Positions 8,969 through 16,509 of a stretch of DNA of 38,751 nucleotides are shown here, piece by piece. The stretch's first letter is position 1. Each line of letters begins with the position of its first letter. Below the pieces are notes generated by a model. The model made no database searches. It worked only from the letters and a program-made list of their open reading frames with translations, and was not told the origin of the DNA. The position numbers and the translations under genes are program-made. Source of the DNA: a virus; IMG/VR virus record IMGVR_UViG_3300023174_000343, positions 1 through 38,751 of that record. One strand, 5' to 3'.

Positions 8969-10120
8969 TTAGAATCCGAAAATAATTGAGTAACCAAGAT
9001 AATCTGATTTTACAGATTGGTCAAGGTTGTTAATAGAAACAATACCGTCTAATCGCAATACACCGCAATCATACGAAAGTGGAACTGAGCCACCGACTGA
9101 GCCTAGATCTTCTGTTGCAATAATATTAGAGTCATATACATAACCAAGATCTGACGTTGCTTGCGCTGCGAAAACTGCAGAAGAACCAGAAGTACCAGTG
9201 TATCCAATTTGAATACCACCACTAGTATTAGTAACTTGAATATATGAGCCAGCAGTAATACGATTTAAAGTAAATCCATTTGAGGAATTACCAATTAGAA
9301 TTTGACCGATCTCTGGTAGAGTTGTTTGGCCAGTACCACCCTGAGCAATACCTAATTGAGTAGTCAGTGTTAAACCACTTAGAGTTGTTGCGCCAGCATT
9401 TAATGTGCCAGTTAAAGTAGTATTACCAGTAACACCAAGAGTACCACCAATAGTAGTATTGCCAGTAATCCCCATATCTGAGGAGAACGTACCAGTTGTA
9501 CCAGTAATACCAGCTGCAACAATATTAGCAAGAGTTCCCGTAATTACTTCAGAACTATTCGTTGTATTTAATAAGAAACGAATATCACCAGTTGCTTGTT
9601 TATAACCGATAAAACCGTATCTGTTAGCACCAGAATAATAATTGAATTCTAGACCACGATCTTTACTATCATTAGAAGATAGTGTGCCACCACCAACAGC
9701 AGTACCAATTCTAATAATTGGATCAACAATAGTAGTTACTGTTGAGTTAATTGTTTCAGTAGTACCATTAAGTGTAATATTTCCAGTTACAGTTAATGAT
9801 CCACTAATAGTTGTATTACCAGTAACACCAAGAGTACCACCGATAGTTGTATTACCAGTAACACCAAAAGTACCACCAACAGTAGCATTACCAGTTAGTG
9901 CTAGTGTTGCGCCAGTAAAACCACCTTCACCAAGAGCAAGACTAGAACCTAAGATTACGTTTGTTAGATTTGCGCGAGCAGTCTCATGACCACCAGCAGT
10001 AGAACCATCATGAATGTGTAATGAATTTCTAGTAGTATTAAGTGTGAGTTCTCCACTAGCACCAGTGAAGGTGGTATGTTGGGTACCTGTACCACGTCTA
10101 ACTTGTAATTGAATTGCCAT
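8969..10120 (-). CDS. Tail fibre-like protein (383 aa) with 12-residue tandem repeats
   Basis: A fibre-type virion protein. Its N-terminus (IQLQVRRGTGTQHTTFTGAS...LHIHDGST) is a close relative of that of the 564-residue protein. It continues with tandem 12-residue repeats of the form GNTTIGGTLGVT, then a segment common in aquatic phage fibres (INSTVTTIVDPIIRIG ... DRGLEFNYYSGANRYGFIGY), then more copies of the repeat. The C-terminal part holds DLGYVYDSNIIATEDLGSV (324-342), which resembles the extreme C-terminus of the 919-residue neighbour, and ends in GYSIIFGF. It is 11 bases from the 919-residue gene and 9 from the 960-residue gene, with no room for a promoter, so the three are probably one message. 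Receptor or assembly role is unknown. Confidence 0.78.
   Translation of the reverse strand: MAIQLQVRRGTGTQHTTFTGASGELTLNTTRNSLHIHDGSTAGGHETARANLTNVILGSSLALGEGGFTGATLALTGNATVGGTFGVTGNTTIGGTLGVTGNTTISGSLTVTGNITLNGTTETINSTVTTIVDPIIRIGTAVGGGTLSSNDSKDRGLEFNYYSGANRYGFIGYKQATGDIRFLLNTTNSSEVITGTLANIVAAGITGTTGTFSSDMGITGNTTIGGTLGVTGNTTLTGTLNAGATTLSGLTLTTQLGIAQGGTGQTTLPEIGQILIGNSSNGFTLNRITAGSYIQVTNTSGGIQIGYTGTSGSSAVFAAQATSDLGYVYDSNIIATEDLGSVGGSVPLSYDCGVLRLDGIVSINNLDQSVKSDYLGYSIIFGF
9422..9480 (-). repeat. 36-bp direct repeats, second block (in the 383-aa fibre gene)
   Basis: Two units begin at 9422 and 9458, 36 bases apart, and encode the same GNTTIGGTLGVT-type repeat as the block near 9.8 kb. The sequence ATTACCAGTAACACCAAGAG (plus strand) is identical in the two blocks, about 390 bases apart. 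Confidence 0.7.
9815..9910 (-). repeat. 36-bp direct repeats, first block (in the 383-aa fibre gene)
   Basis: Units start at 9815, 9851 and 9887, each 36 bases apart, so the repeat keeps frame and encodes 12-residue beta repeats. Unequal recombination between units could lengthen or shorten the fibre without a frameshift. Confidence 0.72.
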
Positions 10121-10131
10121 ATGTTATTCTC

Positions 10132-12891
10132 TTATACTATTGAACCATGATCTTGCATGGTCATAACTGTTTCAGTGATATATCCAAAATCGTAAGGAAC
10201 TACACCTGCTGCAGTAGAGCCACTAGCACCGATAACATCAACAGTACCATCTCCTGCAACTTGCAAACCACTACCAATTTTAATACCACCAAGTACTGAA
10301 CTCGATGCTATTGGAAGAGTATAACTTCCACCACCACCGCCAGAAGATGCAGCCCACTGAACACCAGATCCAGTAGATGTTAAAACATATCCACTTGTAC
10401 CAGTGCTACCACCAGCAGTTAATGAACCAGTAATTATTGGACTATTTAGCGTTTTATTAGTTAGTGTCTGAGAACCAGTATTTGTAGTTACAACTGAGGT
10501 ATCTACAGAAATAGTTCCAGTTGTAGTAATTGCGCTACCAGTGGAACTTGTTAAACCAGTTCCAGCTGTAATAGAAGTTACTGTTCCAGAGCCACCACCA
10601 GAAGCAGTAGAACTGATAACACCACTGCCATCAATAGTAATTGTAGTACCATCAACTTTAACAGCACCAAATGCACTTGTTGTTGCAACAGGTAATCTAG
10701 CAGCAGCAATAGTTCCAGTAAGATTACTTGCAGCCAATGAACCAGAAAGGGTAGTTGCGCTGAATGTTCCAGTCAACGCTAAAGTAGTTGTACCAGAATT
10801 CCAAGTTAGAGCAGTAAGCGGACTAACTGCAGTAGTTGAACTTGCGTAATATGATAATTGACCAGCAGTTCCACTATTAACAGTTCCTGATCCGCCACCA
10901 CCGCCACCACCTGTTGAACTAATAATACCAGTGGCAGAATCAATAGTGATAGAAGTTCCATCAACACGAACTGCACCAAGATTAGATGTAGTTGCTTTTG
11001 GTAAGTTAGCAGATTGAATAGTTCCAACGATATTACCAGCAGTAACAGAACCAGCTGAGCCAGTAACAGAACCAGTAATTGGATTTGTTACTGTTAAATT
11101 AGTAAGAGTACCAACAGAAGTTAAACTAGAGTTGGTTACGTTGGCAGCTAGAGTTGCGCCAGTTAATTGACCAGCAGCAGCAGCACCAACTGCGGCAACA
11201 GCAGAAATAACACCATCAGTGATAGTGATAGAAGTTCCGTCAATCTTAACACCACCAACTGCAATAGTTGTCGCGATCGGTAATCTAGCAGCACCTAATG
11301 TGCCACTGGAGATATTTGTAGCATTAGTTGTATCAGTGGTTGCTGAAGTAGCAAGACCAGTAATTTTACTACCAGCTAAACTTGTAATCCAAGTAGGGTT
11401 AGCATATGATACTGTTGTATAGACACCATTAGTAACAGAACCTGCGTTGCCAGTAACAGAACCAGCAATAGGGTTAGTAACAGTAAGATCTACTAAAGTG
11501 CCAACAGCTGTTAAACTTGAGTTAACTACGTTTGAAGCAAGAGTAGTGCCAGTTAATGCATTGGCAGGTGCAGTAATACCAGATTGATTAACAGAAATAA
11601 TACCAGTTGAAATACCAATAGTAGTGTTATCAATCTTAACACCACCGAGTTGCGTAGCAGTTGCTGTTGCTAAACCAATAGTTCCGCTTGTATTTGTAAT
11701 TCCAGAAGTAGCAACTGCTGGTATAATTACCCCACCAAGAGTTGTAGTATTTGCGGCAGGTAAACTATATGAAGTTGCTGCAGCTGCCCACTGAACACCA
11801 GTTCCAGTAGATGTTAAAACATAACCAGAAGTACCAACACCACCGCCAGCAGTAACAGTGCCAGTTAATGTTAGATTATTTGCAGTTGCGCTTGATAGTG
11901 TTTTATTTGATAATGATTGTGTACCAGTTAAGGTTACAATACTACCAGTCCCAGTAAGACTAGAGAACGCACCATCAAACGTAGTAGAAAGAGTACCACC
12001 AACTGTTATACTTAACCCACTACCAACAATAATACCACCAAGTGCTAAAGTAGTTGCGGCAGGTAAAGTATATGTTGTTATATCACTAGTATTTGCCAGA
12101 GCATTCCACATGCCACTATGCGCAAAGAACATCTTGCCATCAGCATGACTATGTGCAAGTGCACCATGATAACTGCTTGCATTAGGGAAAGTAGATTGAT
12201 CCGAATAGTAGAACGGAATAATACTACCGACCACTGGGGCAACTATTGCACCAGTATCATCAATAGTTACACTACTATTCTTAATTAATTTACCAGTAGT
12301 GGAATTAAATCTTGCTATTGCATTAGCAGTTGCGCTTGCTGGACCAGCAACAGGGTTATCCCAAGCAACACCAGTTCCAGTAGATTTTAAATATTGACCA
12401 TTAGTTCCTACTGATGAACCAGCAGAAAGTGTTCCTGTTAAAACTGCATTACCAAGAGATGGTGCAGTTAAGGTCTTATTTGTTAGAGTTTGGGAAGTTG
12501 TAAGTTCAACTAATACTTTACGACCACTACCAGTACCAATTGTTAAAGTACCGATTGATGTATCATAAACTGCTGAACCAGAGTCTGTCTGACTTGCGCC
12601 AGAAGCACTTGGTAGGATCAATACACCATTATTAAGAGTTACAGTACCTTGATTAATACTTGGAGTATTAAGAGTAGGACTAGTAAGGGTTTTGTTTGTT
12701 AGGGTTTGGGAAGCAGTTAGCGTTACAACGTCTGAGTTATAAGCAGCAAAGGATTGAATTACATTATTAGCATTTTTAAAATACAATGCACCATCAGCAT
12801 AGTTTAATGCCAATTCACCGTAATCCAAGTCAGTCGTTGCTGGGGCTTTGCCTACTACAGACGACTTCTTGAGTAAAACTTTATTACTCAT
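10132..12891 (-). CDS. Tail fibre-like protein (919 aa), repeat-rich
   Basis: A long fibre-type protein. The N-terminus (KVLLKKSSVVGKAP...LDYGELALNYADGALYFKN) is the short phage-fibre head domain with the G-E-L-A-L motif. The body is made of recurring beta motifs: four SQTLTNKTL-type units, three GTSGYVLTSTGTGVQWA-type units, and several LGGVKIDGTSITI-type units. A ~50-residue stretch (LTGTTLASNVVNSSLTAVGT...NPIAGSVTGNAGSV) is present twice. It is nearly all Gly, Ser, Thr, Ala and Val, with no enzymatic motif. The last residues (YDFGYITETVMTMQDHGSI) resemble a segment of the 383-residue neighbour and may be a docking or receptor tip. Upstream lie a late-type promoter motif and a CTGGGG stem-loop, so this gene probably begins a late transcript. 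Confidence 0.8.
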   Translation of the reverse strand: MSNKVLLKKSSVVGKAPATTDLDYGELALNYADGALYFKNANNVIQSFAAYNSDVVTLTASQTLTNKTLTSPTLNTPSINQGTVTLNNGVLILPSASGASQTDSGSAVYDTSIGTLTIGTGSGRKVLVELTTSQTLTNKTLTAPSLGNAVLTGTLSAGSSVGTNGQYLKSTGTGVAWDNPVAGPASATANAIARFNSTTGKLIKNSSVTIDDTGAIVAPVVGSIIPFYYSDQSTFPNASSYHGALAHSHADGKMFFAHSGMWNALANTSDITTYTLPAATTLALGGIIVGSGLSITVGGTLSTTFDGAFSSLTGTGSIVTLTGTQSLSNKTLSSATANNLTLTGTVTAGGGVGTSGYVLTSTGTGVQWAAAATSYSLPAANTTTLGGVIIPAVATSGITNTSGTIGLATATATQLGGVKIDNTTIGISTGIISVNQSGITAPANALTGTTLASNVVNSSLTAVGTLVDLTVTNPIAGSVTGNAGSVTNGVYTTVSYANPTWITSLAGSKITGLATSATTDTTNATNISSGTLGAARLPIATTIAVGGVKIDGTSITITDGVISAVAAVGAAAAGQLTGATLAANVTNSSLTSVGTLTNLTVTNPITGSVTGSAGSVTAGNIVGTIQSANLPKATTSNLGAVRVDGTSITIDSATGIISSTGGGGGGGSGTVNSGTAGQLSYYASSTTAVSPLTALTWNSGTTTLALTGTFSATTLSGSLAASNLTGTIAAARLPVATTSAFGAVKVDGTTITIDGSGVISSTASGGGSGTVTSITAGTGLTSSTGSAITTTGTISVDTSVVTTNTGSQTLTNKTLNSPIITGSLTAGGSTGTSGYVLTSTGSGVQWAASSGGGGGSYTLPIASSSVLGGIKIGSGLQVAGDGTVDVIGASGSTAAGVVPYDFGYITETVMTMQDHGSIV

Positions 12892-12912
12892 CCATATCCC
12901 TAAAAAGGTTAT

Positions 12913-12932
12913 CTGGGGATAAAAATCCCCAG
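12913..12932 (-). promoter_or_regulatory. Stem-loop CTGGGGAT/ATCCCCAG in leader of the 919-aa fibre gene
   Basis: A perfect 8-bp stem encloses a 4-base loop (TTTT on the coding strand). It lies between the ACTAAATA promoter-like motif and the ATG. The CTGGGG...CCCCAG stem is shared with the leader of the radical SAM gene, but the loops differ. No T-tract follows directly, so a 5'-end mRNA structure fits better than a terminator. Confidence 0.6.
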
Positions 12933-12942
12933 TGTTATACTA

Positions 12943-12950
12943 TATTTAGT
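12943..12950 (-). promoter_or_regulatory. Putative late promoter (ACTAAATA) for the 919-aa fibre gene
   Basis: ACTAAATA is followed by TAGTATAA on the minus strand; the string ATATAGTATAA also occurs in front of the radical SAM gene. It touches the stop codon of the preceding 963-residue gene. Confidence 0.45.
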
Positions 12951-15841
12951 TAGTACGTACCGCCATCAATTTGGAAACCATCCAAAGTTGATGTCGCTGC
13001 GCCAGCACCTGTAATGTTAATACCAACATACATTGATTTAGTGACTGCTAAACCACCAGACATAACAACACCAGCAGTTGTTAAATTAGTAGCATCAGTA
13101 GTATTAGTTAAAGTAACTAGACCAGAAGCAGCAAGAGTTGTACCACTGAAACTAGAAGCAGTAATTGTCTTATTGCTTAATGATTCAGTACCTGCTAGAG
13201 TAGAAAGAGTACCACTTGTTGGTAATGTTAAAGAAGTATTACCAGTTGCTGTGAAGGTTTGGCTAAATGCACCAGCGTAAGTAACAGCACCAGCAGTAGA
13301 AATATTACCACCAAGAGTGATAGTATTTGATCCGTTGTTTACTCCAGTACCACCATATGTAGCACCAATTACTGTACCTTGCCAAGTACCAGTAGCAATA
13401 GTGCCCAATGTGGTAATTGAAGTCTGACCAACATATGATGAAGAAATATCGATAGAGTCAGCAGCAACAGAAATTCTATTTGTAGTACCAACTACATTTA
13501 AAGTGTTACCAGATTTAGTTAAACCATCACCAGCGATAACAGAACCAGCACCAGAGAACTGAACGAATGTTAAAACAGTTGTATCAATTGTTATACTACC
13601 GTCTGTTGTAAGAACATAACCATTGTCTGCACCAACAGTACCTTCTTCAACGAAAGTAAACATGCCTGGAGTAACTTCACCAGTTACAGAGTTATCAGCA
13701 TCTGTAGCACGAGTCAATACCCAGTTAGTAGAAGCAGAACCAACAGTAGTAACAGTATAGATACCGTTATTTTGACCAAGAGTTTGATCTTTAACTAAAA
13801 CACGATCGCCAGAAACTAGAACAATACTATCAATAGTGATTGCAGCTTGAGTGCCAGAGTTAGTAAGTGTTTTACCAGCACCTGTACCAGAAGCAGTTGC
13901 AGTTAAGTTTGCAGTAGTAGCAACACGAACTGAATCTTTAATATCCAGTGCTTGTTTAACTGAGTCAACATAACCTTTATTTGCAGCGTCAGTTGCTTGA
14001 GTAGGAGTTGCAACTGAAGTAATACGGAAACTACCAACATCAACAGTACCTGAACCAGTTGGTGTAAGGTTAATACTTTGGTTAGAGCCACCAGCTGCGA
14101 ATGTTAGCGAACCAGTACCAGTGATAGAACCAGTTGTAGATCCAGTACCACCATAAGCAACACCGATAGTATTACCATTCCAAGTAGAACCAGAACTAAT
14201 AGTTTTATTAGTTAATGTTTCAGTTCCAGCAAGAGTTGCTAAAGTACCAGAAGTTGGTAAAGTAATAGCAGTAGTTGCTGTAGCAGTTAATGTGACACCA
14301 AATGCACCAGAAGTTGTTAAAGTGCTATTATCAGCTAATGCTAAAGTAGCACCAGTGGCGGGAGCAGTAAATGCTACTTTGTTAATACTAGTAGCAGTAG
14401 CAACGCCAAGAACTGGAGTAATTAATGTTGGAGTATTAGCAAGAACAACTGCACCACTACCAGTAACTGCAGAAACTGCAGTACCATTAATTCTTAATAC
14501 GTTACCAGTCCCAGCAGTATCAAAAGTCTTATTAGTAAATGTATCAGTTGTTGCTTTACCAACTAATGTATCTGTAGAAGTTGGTAGAGTTAATGTACCA
14601 GTATTAACGATAGTACCAAAACTTGGTGATGATAATGTTGGGCTAGTACCAAATACTAAAGCACCAGAACCTGTTTCATCGGAAACCGCAGTTGCCAATT
14701 GAGCAGATGTCATAGTTACGGTATTAGAACCGAAACTAATTGTCTTGTTGGTTAGTGTATCAGTTGTTGCTTTACCAACTAAAGTATCTGTGGCAGCTGG
14801 TAAAGTTAATGTACCAGAAGCAGTAGCTGAAGCAACTAGAGTAGTTGTACCAGAAGTAGATCCAGTAAAGTAAGCACCTGCAGAACCAATTGTTGGTGTT
14901 GTTAGCGATGCGTTAGTTGCAAGAACAAGTGCACCAGAACCAGTAATAGTTGCGGCACCATCAAATGTAGTTACCCATGTTTCTGCACCAGTTGCTGCAA
15001 CAGTAAATACCGCAGAAGCACCAGCAGGAACAGTTGTAATTGCACCAGAAGCAGAAGTCTGAATAGTTAAAGCACCAGTACTTAAATTATTGATAAAGAA
15101 TTCTTGACCAATAGTAAGAGTAGCAGTAGAAGGTAATTTAACAGTTTGGCTAGTTGAACCAGTAAAGAACTGATTAGCAGAACTAGATGCTGTTAGAGTA
15201 GTAGTTGTTCCACCAGTAGCAGTGGAAGTATAACCACCTGCTCCGATAGAAGAGATTGTAACTGTTTGACCAGATACAGAAGTGGTAATACCATTACCAC
15301 CAGTAAAGGTTAATGTCTGAGATAATAGAGCAACTGAACCACTAGTAGAACCACCAGCTGCTAAACTTAGAGTAGCTGCAGAAGCTGCCCAAGTAGATGT
15401 ACCACTACCATCAGTAGTTAATACATATCCATTAGTACCAGCTGATCTTGGTAATGTCCAAGTTCCAGCAATCTGCACCATACCAGTGCCATTTGGATTA
15501 AGTATTAAGTTACCATTAGTATTGGTTGTACTTAATGTATTTGCTGTTAATTTTGTGTTTCCAACTAACCACTGGTCAATTGTACCAGTTGATGAGAGGA
15601 TTGGAATTGACGATGCGTTAGTGGTTAGTGTACCAGCAGTTGATGCATCAACTAAACCAGTGTAGTAAGTACCACCGATAACGTAGTGGTTTGCGGCATT
15701 GCCTGATGTTTCTGCACCTATACCAATGTATAAGCGATTACCACCTGCGCCAGCATAGGCTGAGTATGCTAATTCACCTGCGCCAAGGGTAGTTGGGTTA
15801 CCTGCTGTCGATGAACGCTTAATTCTAATTATTGATGCCAT
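12950..15841 (-). CDS. Tail fibre protein (963 aa) with LTNKT repeats and a conserved fibre domain
   Basis: A long fibre protein. The N-terminus (IIRIKRSSTAGNP...GAGELAYSAYAG...RLYIGIG) is the same class of head domain as in its neighbours. The body has four LTNKT-type units (about 363, 435, 542 and near the C-terminus), plus TWNGNTIGVAYGGTGS. Residues about 632-766 are a known phage fibre domain: ALDIKDSVRVATTANL, SGDRVLVKDQTLGQNNGIY, WVLTRATDAD, FVEEGTVGADNGYVLTT, LTFVQFSGAG. The C-terminus (TTAGVVMSGGLAVTKSMYVG...) is typical of fibre ends in aquatic T4-like phages. The start has a GGAG site and lies 14 bases after the 83-residue gene. It probably forms a trimeric beta-rich shaft, but its receptor is unknown. 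Confidence 0.82.
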   Translation of the reverse strand: MASIIRIKRSSTAGNPTTLGAGELAYSAYAGAGGNRLYIGIGAETSGNAANHYVIGGTYYTGLVDASTAGTLTTNASSIPILSSTGTIDQWLVGNTKLTANTLSTTNTNGNLILNPNGTGMVQIAGTWTLPRSAGTNGYVLTTDGSGTSTWAASAATLSLAAGGSTSGSVALLSQTLTFTGGNGITTSVSGQTVTISSIGAGGYTSTATGGTTTTLTASSSANQFFTGSTSQTVKLPSTATLTIGQEFFINNLSTGALTIQTSASGAITTVPAGASAVFTVAATGAETWVTTFDGAATITGSGALVLATNASLTTPTIGSAGAYFTGSTSGTTTLVASATASGTLTLPAATDTLVGKATTDTLTNKTISFGSNTVTMTSAQLATAVSDETGSGALVFGTSPTLSSPSFGTIVNTGTLTLPTSTDTLVGKATTDTFTNKTFDTAGTGNVLRINGTAVSAVTGSGAVVLANTPTLITPVLGVATATSINKVAFTAPATGATLALADNSTLTTSGAFGVTLTATATTAITLPTSGTLATLAGTETLTNKTISSGSTWNGNTIGVAYGGTGSTTGSITGTGSLTFAAGGSNQSINLTPTGSGTVDVGSFRITSVATPTQATDAANKGYVDSVKQALDIKDSVRVATTANLTATASGTGAGKTLTNSGTQAAITIDSIVLVSGDRVLVKDQTLGQNNGIYTVTTVGSASTNWVLTRATDADNSVTGEVTPGMFTFVEEGTVGADNGYVLTTDGSITIDTTVLTFVQFSGAGSVIAGDGLTKSGNTLNVVGTTNRISVAADSIDISSSYVGQTSITTLGTIATGTWQGTVIGATYGGTGVNNGSNTITLGGNISTAGAVTYAGAFSQTFTATGNTSLTLPTSGTLSTLAGTESLSNKTITASSFSGTTLAASGLVTLTNTTDATNLTTAGVVMSGGLAVTKSMYVGINITGAGAATSTLDGFQIDGGTY

Positions 15842-15855
15842 CTTTTATTCTCCGA

Positions 15856-16107
15856 TTAAAATTCGCCACCTTCCATATTCTGCGCATCTAGCGTAGTGGA
15901 AGCTGTCCATTTATTTGTGTTTGTTTTGTAAACTAGTATGGACCCGTTTACTTTACCATTAGTAGTTACATCGACATCGGCGATGTTTGACATTGATTCA
16001 ACCACAGCTGGCGCAGCTAAGTTTGTCGATGAAAGTGTAAGAACACCTTCCGAAACTGCTACCGATAATGCTTGGTCTGGGGTTACTACTGCTATTGTAT
16101 CTGCCAT
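15856..16107 (-). CDS. Small conserved virion-type protein (83 aa)
   Basis: The protein ends in NGKVNGSILVYKTNTNKW...TLDAQNMEGGEF. I recognise this pattern (G-S-[IV]-L-V-Y-x-T...[KN]-W, then ...GG[EH][FY] at the C-terminus) from aquatic T4-like phages, where it occurs among fibre genes; its function is not known to me. The start is coupled to the stop of the 111-residue gene in a TAATG overlap, so the two are probably made together. A role as a small fibre-attachment or bridging protein is only inference. Confidence 0.72.
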   Translation of the reverse strand: MADTIAVVTPDQALSVAVSEGVLTLSSTNLAAPAVVESMSNIADVDVTTNGKVNGSILVYKTNTNKWTASTTLDAQNMEGGEF

Positions 16108-16442
16108 TATATTTGTGTTATCTGTGGGGTTATAGTTACGATACCCTCTACAACTCTGGTCTTTGAACCAGCGCCAGAGGTGATCTCCACGTCATATAGC
16201 CATCTCCCTGCGGGAATAGCCGAAGAACTTGAAGCGGATAGTTGGAGTCTTACTTTACCGTTAGCTGCATCGTAGACAGATGCGGTAAATGGGTATGCCG
16301 TGGATGAACTGTAGGACTTTCTCATCTGAGAAGCTACAGTATACCCACTTAAATTCAGAGGTTGTCCGTTGGTCGAACTCACAGTAATTATGTTACTGTA
16401 ATCACTCCCAGCGTCCACGAAAAGATTGCTAATAGTAGCCAT
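16107..16442 (-). CDS. Small Ig-like virion protein (111 aa)
   Basis: This is a beta-sandwich-like protein: ITVSSTNGQPLNLSGYTVAS, then QMRKSYSSSTAYPFTASVYD, then GRWLYDVEIT and VEGIVTITPQ. The layout (G-x-P-L-[DN]-L-[ST]-G-Y... RWLYD[VI]...V-x-G-x-[VI]-x-[IV]-x-P) resembles N-terminal attachment domains of baseplate or fibre proteins (BppU-like) and short virion proteins in aquatic T4-like phages. It carries the only exact TATAAATA besides that of the radical SAM gene, 34 bases upstream of its ATG. It shares a TAATG junction with the 83-residue gene. Confidence 0.75.
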   Translation of the reverse strand: MATISNLFVDAGSDYSNIITVSSTNGQPLNLSGYTVASQMRKSYSSSTAYPFTASVYDAANGKVRLQLSASSSSAIPAGRWLYDVEITSGAGSKTRVVEGIVTITPQITQI

Positions 16443-16475
16443 TGACCCATCCTAAACACTATTCTTATACCTCTT

Positions 16476-16483
16476 TATTTATA
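16476..16483 (-). promoter_or_regulatory. Late promoter TATAAATA upstream of the 111-aa gene
   Basis: The exact T4 late consensus TATAAATA lies on the minus strand in the 67-base gap between the radical SAM stop and the 111-residue gene, 33 bases before its ATG. T4-like late promoters need little more than this element plus gp55/gp33/gp45, which are outside the window. Confidence 0.65.
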
Positions 16484-16509
16484 AGATACGGAACTTGGGT
16501 TTTGCAGGA

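Noticed and set aside
9815-9910. Regular 36-bp repeats as a CRISPR array
   Set aside because: There are no spacers: units are contiguous, in frame, and translate to a 12-residue beta repeat of a fibre protein.
12913-12932. CTGGGGAT hairpin as a rho-independent terminator
   Set aside because: On the coding strand no T-run follows the stem directly, and the hairpin lies after the promoter-like motif and before a gene start; a leader structure fits better, though attenuation is not excluded.
9405-14702. Long plus-strand open frames opposite the fibre genes (for example 9642-9989, 10541-10849, 14292-14702)
   Set aside because: They are Val/Pro-rich mirror images of Gly/Thr/Asn-rich repeats on the coding strand, lack ribosome sites and known motifs, and lie wholly inside well-supported genes.
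4359-15841. Diversity-generating retroelement, suggested by Mtd-like N-termini
   Set aside because: There is no reverse transcriptase, no template/variable repeat pair and no C-type-lectin-like C-terminus in the window; only the short N-terminal head domain is shared with Mtd.
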